Positions 7,020 through 13,411 of a stretch of 17,036 bases of DNA are shown here, one piece after another. The position numbers were made by a program, and so were the translations under genes. Source of the stretch: an uncultured Lachnospiraceae bacterium (GTDB lineage: Bacteria; Bacillota; Clostridia; Lachnospirales; Lachnospiraceae); contig USGM01000070.1 of NCBI GenBank assembly GCA_900554205.1, positions 1 to 17,036 on the forward strand, written 5' to 3'. A model generated the notes under the pieces. The model was not told the DNA's origin. It was given only the letters and a program-made list of their open reading frames with translations, and made no database searches. Position 1 is the first letter of the stretch, and each line of letters begins with the position of its first letter.

Positions 7020-7763
7020 ATGGCAAATAAGGAACTGCTGAAGAAGAAAAGGGAGAAGCTGATCGAGGAGAAGGGCGTTATCTATCTCGACAACGTGAGC
7101 AAGGTGTATTCCTCCGGCTCTCCTGCATTAAATGAGATCAACCTCAGCATCGGGAGGGGTGAGTTTGTATTTATTGTTGGAGACAGCGGCTCCGGAAAAT
7201 CAACACTGATCAAACTTCTGCTGCGGGAGCTCACTGCGACCAGCGGCAGTGTTTATGTTATGGGAAACGACCTTGCAAAGCTGAAGCACAGACAGGTGCC
7301 GAAATTCAGAAGAAACCTCGGCGTTGTGTTTCAGGACTTCCGTCTGCTGAACGACAGGAATGTCTACGAGAATGTTGCGTTTGCGCAGCGGATCGTGGAG
7401 ACTCCTGCAAATGAAATCCGCAGGAATGTTCCTGCGATTCTGGCAACGGTGGGACTTGCGGGAAAATATAAGGCGAAGACAAAGCAGCTTTCCGGCGGAG
7501 AGCAGCAGAGGGTGGCGCTTGCCAGAGCGTTGGTGAATACGCCCTCCATCCTGCTTGCAGATGAGCCGACCGGTAATCTTGACCCGAAGAACTCATGGGA
7601 GATCATGAAGCTGCTTGAGGAGATCAACGAGAACGGTACGACGGTGGTTGTCGTGACGCATAACAGAGAGATCGTCAATGCCATGCACAAGCGCGTTGTC
7701 ACGATGAAGATGGGCGTGATCGTCAGCGACGAGGAGGGAGGCGAATACATCGATGAAGATTAG
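7020..7763 (+). CDS. ftsE: Cell-division ATP-binding protein FtsE
   Basis: FtsE is the cytoplasmic ATPase of FtsEX, an ABC-type complex that signals across the membrane to peptidoglycan hydrolases rather than moving a solute. All ABC motifs are present: Walker A GDSGSGKST (54-62, K60), signature LSGGEQQR (157-164), Walker B ILLADEPTG (D181, E182) and the H-loop H214. The block VVFQDFRLLNDRNVYENVAFA is typical of FtsE. At 247 residues it is slightly longer than the usual 220-230 because of a lysine-rich N-terminal extension (1-18) and an acidic tail. A GAGG lies shortly before ATG 7020. The gene overlaps ftsX by 11 bases, as expected for a translationally coupled pair. Confidence 0.96.
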   Translation: MANKELLKKKREKLIEEKGVIYLDNVSKVYSSGSPALNEINLSIGRGEFVFIVGDSGSGKSTLIKLLLRELTATSGSVYVMGNDLAKLKHRQVPKFRRNLGVVFQDFRLLNDRNVYENVAFAQRIVETPANEIRRNVPAILATVGLAGKYKAKTKQLSGGEQQRVALARALVNTPSILLADEPTGNLDPKNSWEIMKLLEEINENGTTVVVVTHNREIVNAMHKRVVTMKMGVIVSDEEGGEYIDED

Positions 7764-8688
7764 TACACTGCTTTATACGATCAAACAGGGATTCGCCAAC
7801 ATCTTCCGGAATAAATGGTATTCGCTGGCATCGATTGCCACGATCTCGGCATGCCTGTTCCTGTTTGGCATTTTCTATGCCATTGTTGCGAATTTCCAGA
7901 GCATCGTCATGAAGGCGGAGGAAGGTGTCTCCGTCACGGTGTTCTTCCATAATGAATATGACAAATGTGAATCCCACGCGGAAAATCAGGTTCCCACGGA
8001 ACAGCGCATTGCAGAGATCGGTCAGAAGATTTCCGAGAGGATCGAGGTTTCGGATGTGGTCTACATTTCGGATGACGAGGCGTGGGCGAATTTTGCCTCC
8101 GACTATTACGGCGAGAATTATGCGGACGGCTTCCCGGAGAACCCTCTGGCGGGGGAATACAGCTATGAGATTTATCTCAGTGACGTCTCCATGCAGGATG
8201 CCCTTGTAAACTGGCTGCAATCGATACCGGAGGTGCGAAAGGTGAATTTCTCCGAGGTGACGGCGGATACGCTCAGCGGTGTGAACCTTCTGATCGCCTA
8301 TGTCTCTGTGGGAATTATCGTAATCCTGCTTGCGGTAAGTATCTTCCTGATCAGCAACACGGTTGCGGTCGGCATTTCCGTCCGCTCGACAGAGATCAAT
8401 ATCATGAAATATATCGGTGCGACCGACTTCTTCGTAAGGGCGCCCTTTGTGCTGGAGGGTATTCTGATCGGACTGCTCGGCGCGGCAATCCCGCTCGGAC
8501 TGATACATACGCTTTACAACTATGCCCTGAATTACATTGTGGAGCGTTTTTCCATCCTCAGTAATTTCCTGAATTTCCTGACGGTGGAGCAGGTTTTTGG
8601 CGTCCTCACCCCTGTATCGCTTATCATGGGTATGGGAATCGGATTTTTGGGAAGTATTTCAACGGTCAGAAAGCATTTGCATGTATAG
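7753..8688 (+). CDS. ftsX: Cell-division membrane protein FtsX
   Basis: FtsX is the membrane subunit that passes ATP-driven movements of FtsE to extracellular hydrolases or their activators. The 311-residue protein has the expected layout: a short cytoplasmic N-terminus, TM1 (about 22-46), a large extracellular domain (about 50-175), TM2 (178-203), TM3 (230-254) and TM4 (281-305). The conserved cytoplasmic loop AVGISVRSTEINIMKYIGAT (205-224) is clear. The extracellular domain has an acidic stretch rich in Tyr, Asp and Glu (DYYGENYADGFPENPLAGEY), plausibly part of the surface that contacts the client hydrolase. A GGAGGGAGG block (7733-7741) 11 bases upstream serves the ATG, which overlaps the end of ftsE. 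The stop lies 10 bases before the preferred start of the LytM endopeptidase gene. Confidence 0.95.
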   Translation: MKISTLLYTIKQGFANIFRNKWYSLASIATISACLFLFGIFYAIVANFQSIVMKAEEGVSVTVFFHNEYDKCESHAENQVPTEQRIAEIGQKISERIEVSDVVYISDDEAWANFASDYYGENYADGFPENPLAGEYSYEIYLSDVSMQDALVNWLQSIPEVRKVNFSEVTADTLSGVNLLIAYVSVGIIVILLAVSIFLISNTVAVGISVRSTEINIMKYIGATDFFVRAPFVLEGILIGLLGAAIPLGLIHTLYNYALNYIVERFSILSNFLNFLTVEQVFGVLTPVSLIMGMGIGFLGSISTVRKHLHV

Positions 8689-8698
8689 ACAGGAGCCT

Positions 8699-9937
8699 AT
8701 GAGAAAGAACAGTATAAAGAAGTGCCTGCTGGTTCTGGCGGTGCTGGGGCTGGTTCTGCTGTCGGACTCTGCGGCGCAGCAGGCATCGGCGCTGACGCTT
8801 TCCTCCATCACCTCCGAGAGCATCAAGGAGAAGGAGGAGCAGATACGACAGGCACAGGATGAAAAAAAATCCCTGCAGAACGGTCTGAGCGATCTGCAGA
8901 ATATCAAAAAGGATCTGGAGACCCAGCGTTCCAACCTCAAGAACTATGTTGTCCAGCTGGACAAAAATCTTGCCCAGATTGAGGCGAATATCGCAGATCT
9001 GCAGGAGAAGATCACTGCCAAAGAGGCGGAGATCGTCCAGACAGAGGGCGAGCTGGAGGTTGCGCTTGAAAACGAGGAAACGCAGAAAGAATCCATGATT
9101 TCACGCATAAGAATGGTATATGAGACCGGTGATCCGCAGATGATGGATATGCTGCTGGAATCGGCGGGCTTTGGCGATTTCCTGAATAAGGCGGACTATG
9201 TGGAGAGAACCATTTCGTATGACCGCAGGAGATGGCAGGACTACAAGATGGTCCGCGAGTATGTCGAGCTTTGCAAACAGGAGCTTGAGCTGGAAAAGGA
9301 GATTCTGGATGAGGCAAAGGCAGGCGTGGAGGAGGAGCAGAGGAATCTCGAGACCCTGATCCAGCAGAAGAATCAGGATATCCGGGACTACGAGACAGAT
9401 ATCAGCAATAAAGAAAAAGCAATAAAAGAGTATGAAGAGGAAATCAAGGCGCAGGAGGAAGAGATCACTGCACTTGAGAACCTGATTGCCGAGGAGAAGA
9501 AGAGAATTCTGGCGAGCAGCGGTGTCGTGCTGACCTATGACGGCGGTACGTTTACCTTCCCGCTCGCATCCTATACAAGGGTTTCGGATGATTACGGAAT
9601 GAGAATCCATCCGACGCTGGGAGTGGAGCAATTCCATAACGGCGTTGATTTTGCTTCGCCGAAGGGAACCGCCATTTATGCCGCTTATGACGGAACGGTG
9701 GTTGCGGCTGCCTACAGCGCAACAATGGGAAATTACGTTATGATCGATCATGGTTCCGGCCTTTACACGATCTACATGCATGCGTCCGCGCTTTATGTGG
9801 AAAAGGATGAGATCGTGGTTCGTGGGGAGAAGATCGCTGCGGTCGGGAGCACCGGGCGTTCGACAGGCAACCATCTTCATTTCAGTGTCCGGCTGAATGG
9901 ATCGTATACATCACCATGGAATTACATTAGTAAATAG
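8699..9937 (+). CDS. Secreted coiled-coil LytM (M23) peptidoglycan endopeptidase, likely FtsEX client
   Basis: This 412-residue protein has a Sec signal peptide (MRKNSIKK, hydrophobic core, probable cleavage after QQASA near 31). A long coiled coil rich in Glu, Gln and Lys follows (about 40-275), then a C-terminal LytM/M23 domain (about 290-412). Zinc and catalytic residues are intact: H313 and D317 in HNGVDFA, H392 and H394 in HLHF. It therefore looks like an active endopeptidase that cuts peptidoglycan cross-bridges, not a degenerate activator of the EnvC type. The coiled coil plus position next to ftsX matches FtsEX-controlled hydrolases such as PcsB (which uses CHAP instead) and M23 types. 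ATG 8699 is chosen because AGGAG (8691-8695) precedes it, although the gap is only 3 bases. ATG 8681 is the alternative. Longer extension into ftsX is unlikely. Confidence 0.92.
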   Translation: MRKNSIKKCLLVLAVLGLVLLSDSAAQQASALTLSSITSESIKEKEEQIRQAQDEKKSLQNGLSDLQNIKKDLETQRSNLKNYVVQLDKNLAQIEANIADLQEKITAKEAEIVQTEGELEVALENEETQKESMISRIRMVYETGDPQMMDMLLESAGFGDFLNKADYVERTISYDRRRWQDYKMVREYVELCKQELELEKEILDEAKAGVEEEQRNLETLIQQKNQDIRDYETDISNKEKAIKEYEEEIKAQEEEITALENLIAEEKKRILASSGVVLTYDGGTFTFPLASYTRVSDDYGMRIHPTLGVEQFHNGVDFASPKGTAIYAAYDGTVVAAAYSATMGNYVMIDHGSGLYTIYMHASALYVEKDEIVVRGEKIAAVGSTGRSTGNHLHFSVRLNGSYTSPWNYISK

Positions 9938-9945
9938 GAGGCACT

Positions 9946-11256
9946 ATGGACGAGAATCAGAATTATTTCAATCATTTGAACAATGGACCGGCATCACAGC
10001 CGCCAAAGGAACAGAAGGGCAGCGGGAAGGCGCTGTTCTTCGGGGGAATGATCGTGGGTCTGGCGGCAACCCTGCTGGTTGTCGGTATTGTGTATCTTGG
10101 GATCGGCATTCAGAACTCGGTCGTGCAGAATGGAAGCAGCTCCAGCAAGATAGAGCTGGACGACAACTCGGCGATCAATTCCAATACGATCTCGAAGCTG
10201 CAGGCGCTTGAGCAGACGATTGACACCTATTACTTTCTGGATGAAGTGAGCAACGAGGAGCTGCAGGACGGCATCTTTAAGGGGATGCTTGAATCTCTGG
10301 GAGATCCCTACTCGGAATATTATACGGCTGAGGAGCTTGCTGAACTGATGGAGCAGTCGGAGGGTGTCTATTACGGAATCGGTGCTTATGTCAGTCTGGA
10401 TACGGAGAAGAATCTTCCGAAAATCAGCGGCGTGATGGAGGGCTCTCCGGCGGAGGAGGCTGGTCTCCGGGCGAATGATCTGATTTATGAGGTCAACGGA
10501 GTTACGACCTACGGTCTGACACTGACCGAGGCGGTTGCACTGATAAAAGGCGAAGAAGGAACCGAGGTAAACCTTACGCTGATCCGGGAAGGAGAGAGCG
10601 ATTACCTTGAGCTTACGCTGACCAGACGGAGAGTAGAGGCTCCGACGGTTGAGTATTCCATGCTGGAGGGAAGAATCGGGTACATTCGGGTTACTGAGTT
10701 TGATTCCGTCACGGTAAATCAGTTCTCTGAGGCACTGTACACGGTAAAGAATTCTGCTGCACGGGGAATCATCCTCGACTTAAGAGGAAATCCGGGCGGA
10801 AATCTGGATGCCGTTGTGGATATGTGTAACATGATTCTGCCGGAGGGCATGATTGTTTACACGGAGGATAAGTACGGAAACAGGGAGGAGTATACCTGCG
10901 ACGGAGAAAATGAGCTCCAGCTGCCGCTTGTTGTCCTTGTCGATATGAATTCTGCCAGCGCAGCGGAGATTATGGCGGGTGCAATCAAGGATTACGGTAT
11001 CGGCACACTGGTCGGTACAACGACCTTTGGAAAGGGTATTGTGCAGCAGATCATGTCCTTCCGTGACGGCTCGGCGGTCAAGCTGACCATCAGTGCATAC
11101 TACACGCCGAACGGCAACAACATTCACGGCATCGGAATCGAGCCGGATGTGCTGTGTGAGTTTGATGGCGAGGCTTATTACGGCAGCGAGGATCACCCCG
11201 ACAACCAGCTTGAGAAGGCGAAGGAAGTGCTGGAGGAGCTGATCAGCAAGCAGTAA
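9946..11256 (+). CDS. S41 C-terminal processing protease (CtpA/Prc type) with PDZ domain
   Basis: This 436-residue serine protease is anchored by one N-terminal membrane segment (about 29-54), with the body outside the cell. An N-terminal helical region (about 80-135) precedes a PDZ domain (about 137-220, with GIGAYVS and GSPAEEAGLRANDLI), which recognises C-terminal tails. The S41 catalytic core follows. By alignment with the E. coli Prc motif, S338 in NSASAAEI is the nucleophile and K363 in TFGKGIVQ the general base; both are present, so it should be active. Family members trim or degrade envelope proteins, and in several bacteria they remove peptidoglycan hydrolases. That offers a reason for its place 8 bases after the LytM gene: it may limit the FtsEX client. 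The link is inference. AGGAGG overlapping the preceding stop codon is its ribosome site. A terminator follows, so it ends the cluster. Confidence 0.93.
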   Translation: MDENQNYFNHLNNGPASQPPKEQKGSGKALFFGGMIVGLAATLLVVGIVYLGIGIQNSVVQNGSSSSKIELDDNSAINSNTISKLQALEQTIDTYYFLDEVSNEELQDGIFKGMLESLGDPYSEYYTAEELAELMEQSEGVYYGIGAYVSLDTEKNLPKISGVMEGSPAEEAGLRANDLIYEVNGVTTYGLTLTEAVALIKGEEGTEVNLTLIREGESDYLELTLTRRRVEAPTVEYSMLEGRIGYIRVTEFDSVTVNQFSEALYTVKNSAARGIILDLRGNPGGNLDAVVDMCNMILPEGMIVYTEDKYGNREEYTCDGENELQLPLVVLVDMNSASAAEIMAGAIKDYGIGTLVGTTTFGKGIVQQIMSFRDGSAVKLTISAYYTPNGNNIHGIGIEPDVLCEFDGEAYYGSEDHPDNQLEKAKEVLEELISKQ

Positions 11257-11294
11257 GGAACACAATAGATAGCATGCAGAGGAATGTGTTACGG

Positions 11295-11332
11295 GTACAG
11301 AACAAAAGTTCGATTTTGTTCTGTACTTTTTT
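11295..11332 (+). terminator. Terminator of the ftsEX-ctp cluster
   Basis: A perfect 13-bp stem (GTACAGAACAAAA, 11295-11307, with 11314-11326) has loop GTTCGA and a tail of six T (11327-11332). It lies 38 bases after the ctp stop. It also contains the LexA-like palindrome listed separately. Confidence 0.93.
11300..11311 (+). promoter_or_regulatory. Possible LexA (SOS) box upstream of uvrB
   Basis: GAACAAAAGTTC has the GAAC-N4-GTTC core of the Gram-positive LexA/DinR operator (consensus CGAACRNRYGTTYC), with both 4-base half sites perfect. uvrB is a classic SOS gene, which makes the site credible. It lies within the terminator stem and loop and about 50 bases upstream of the predicted uvrB start site, further upstream than usual. 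Confidence 0.45.
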
Positions 11333-11341
11333 AATGACAGA

Positions 11342-11350
11342 TGCTATAAT
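11342..11350 (+). promoter_or_regulatory. Extended -10 promoter of uvrBA
   Basis: TGCTATAAT is a perfect extended -10 element. The sequence 17 bases upstream (TGTACT, 11322-11327) is a weak -35 that overlaps the end of the preceding terminator stem. The start would be near 11357, about 50 bases before uvrB. Confidence 0.7.
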
Positions 11351-11406
11351 ATCGAAGTAAACGTTCAAAATAGTTTTGAAAAGAAAAATTGTTTAGGAGA
11401 GTAACA

Positions 11407-13398
11407 GTGGATCATTTTGTGCTTCACAGTGAATATAAGCCCACGGGCGATCAGCCGCAGGCAATAAAAGAACTGGTGGATGGCTTCAGACAGGGCAATC
11501 AATTCCAGACGCTGCTCGGTGTCACCGGCTCCGGCAAAACCTTCACCATGGCAAATGTCATTCAGGCGCTGAACAAGCCGACCCTGATTATTGCGCATAA
11601 TAAGACGCTCGCCGGACAGCTGTATGGGGAGTTCAGGGAATTTTTCCCGGAGAATGCAGTGGAGTATTTCGTTTCCTACTACGACTATTATCAGCCGGAG
11701 GCCTATGTGCCTTCGTCCGACACTTATATTGCGAAGGATTCCGCCATCAACGAGGAGATTGATAAGCTGCGCCTTTCTGCGACCGCATCGCTGACGGAAC
11801 GGCGGGATGTCATTGTGGTCGCCAGCGTGTCCTGCATCTACGGACTGGGCAGCCCGGAGGAATTTCAGGGGATGTCCGTCTCCCTGCGCCCGGGCATGAC
11901 GAAGGACAGGGACCAGGTTCTGCGTGAGCTGGTCGATATCCAGTACAACAGGAACGATATGGATTTGCAGCGAGGCTGCTTCCGTGTGCATGGGGATGTC
12001 GTGGAGGTCTGCCCTGCGCAGGGCGGAGATTATTTCATCCGCATTGAGTTCTTCGGGGATGAGATCGACCGCATCTGTGAGGTCGAGCCGCTGTCGGGAA
12101 GGATTCACGCGACTCTGAATCACATAATCATTTACCCGGCATCCCACTATGTTGTCTCCATGGAGAAGATTAAGGCGGCATGTGAAAACATCGAGAAGGA
12201 GATGGAAGAGCGCGTCCGCTACTTCAAGGGAGAGGACAAGCTGATTGAGGCGCAGAGAATCGCAGAGAGAACGAACTTTGATGTTGAGATGATGCGCGAG
12301 ACAGGCTTCTGCTCCGGCATAGAGAACTATTCCCGGCACCTGAACTTCATGCCGCCCGGAGCGCCGCCGATGACGCTCCTTGATTTCTTTCCGGACGATT
12401 TTCTTATCATCGTGGATGAGTCCCACATGACGATCCCGCAGATCAGGGGCATGTATGCCGGAGACCGTTCCCGAAAGCAGACGCTGGTGGATTACGGCTT
12501 CCGTCTGCCCTCTGCGCTGGACAACAGACCCTTGAACTTCGAGGAGTTTGAGACACACATCGACCAGATGATGTTCGTGTCCGCGACGCCCTCAGATTAT
12601 GAGGAGGCGCACGAGCTCCTGCGCACGGAACAGATCATCCGTCCGACCGGTCTGCTGGATCCTGAGGTGGATGTCCGGCCGGTGGAGGGGCAGATCGACG
12701 ATCTGATCGGCGAAGTGAATAAAGAGGTTGCAAAGCATAATAAGATATTGATTACGACGCTGACAAAGCGGATGGCGGAGGATCTGACCGACTATATGAA
12801 GGAGGTCGGCATCCGGGTGAAATATCTCCACTCCGACATTGATACGCTGGAGCGGGCGGAGATCATCCGCGATATGCGTCTGGACGTATTCGACGTTCTG
12901 GTCGGCATCAACCTTCTGAGAGAGGGACTTGACATCCCGGAAATTTCGCTGGTTGCGATTCTGGATGCAGACAAGGAGGGGTTCCTGAGAAGCAGTACCT
13001 CTCTGATTCAGACGATCGGGCGCGCGGCGCGAAATGCCGAGGGACATGTCATCATGTACGCAGATACGATCACGGATTCTATGCGGGTTGCGCTTGACGA
13101 GACGAACCGCCGCCGTGAGATCCAGATGAAATACAACGAGGAGCATGGCATCACGCCGCAGACGATCAAGAAGGCGGTGCGTGACCTGATCAGTATATCC
13201 AAGGTGGTGGCGAAGGAGGAGCTGCGGTTCGAGAAGGATCCGGAGTCCATGAACCGCAAGGAACTGGAAAAGGTCATTACGGATGTTCAGAAGAAGATGC
13301 AGAAGGCAGCCGCGGACCTGAATTTCGAAGCGGCGGCAGAACTGCGTGACAAGATGATTGAGCTGAAGCAGAAGCTGCAGGAGTTAGATAAAGAGTAG
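11407..13398 (+). CDS. uvrB: UvrABC system protein B (excision-repair helicase subunit)
   Basis: UvrB verifies DNA damage after loading by UvrA and recruits UvrC for incision in nucleotide excision repair. The 663-residue length is standard. Motifs in order: Walker A GVTGSGKT (38-45), the damage-probing beta-hairpin region YYDYYQPEAYVPSSDTYI (about 95-112), Walker B DESH (337-340), the helicase motif LLREGLDIPE, the motif VI region QTIGRAARN, and the C-terminal UVR domain FEAAAELRDKMIELKQKL, which contacts UvrC. I chose GTG 11407 (VDHFVLHSEYKPTGDQP), because AGGAGA at 11395-11400 lies 6 bases upstream and the family starts here. An upstream TTG extension has no ribosome site. The gene has its own promoter and a possible SOS operator, and uvrA follows after 13 bases. 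Confidence 0.97.
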   Translation: MDHFVLHSEYKPTGDQPQAIKELVDGFRQGNQFQTLLGVTGSGKTFTMANVIQALNKPTLIIAHNKTLAGQLYGEFREFFPENAVEYFVSYYDYYQPEAYVPSSDTYIAKDSAINEEIDKLRLSATASLTERRDVIVVASVSCIYGLGSPEEFQGMSVSLRPGMTKDRDQVLRELVDIQYNRNDMDLQRGCFRVHGDVVEVCPAQGGDYFIRIEFFGDEIDRICEVEPLSGRIHATLNHIIIYPASHYVVSMEKIKAACENIEKEMEERVRYFKGEDKLIEAQRIAERTNFDVEMMRETGFCSGIENYSRHLNFMPPGAPPMTLLDFFPDDFLIIVDESHMTIPQIRGMYAGDRSRKQTLVDYGFRLPSALDNRPLNFEEFETHIDQMMFVSATPSDYEEAHELLRTEQIIRPTGLLDPEVDVRPVEGQIDDLIGEVNKEVAKHNKILITTLTKRMAEDLTDYMKEVGIRVKYLHSDIDTLERAEIIRDMRLDVFDVLVGINLLREGLDIPEISLVAILDADKEGFLRSSTSLIQTIGRAARNAEGHVIMYADTITDSMRVALDETNRRREIQMKYNEEHGITPQTIKKAVRDLISISKVVAKEELRFEKDPESMNRKELEKVITDVQKKMQKAAADLNFEAAAELRDKMIELKQKLQELDKE

Positions 13399-13411
13399 TG
13401 AGAGGTGTAAC

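Noticed and set aside
8597..8698. N-terminal extension of the LytM protein into ftsX
   Set aside because: The upstream residues are the out-of-frame reading of the last FtsX membrane segment; a typical signal peptide begins at 8699 with AGGAG just before it.
9946..11256. Reading the S41 protease as a general secreted toxin or defence gene
   Set aside because: PDZ layout, a single membrane anchor and position after the ftsEX-LytM genes fit ordinary envelope housekeeping.
11365..12558. Minus-strand open frame of 397 codons across uvrB
   Set aside because: Antisense shadow of uvrB; the protein has no family features and is rich in His, Arg and Leu, as such shadows are.
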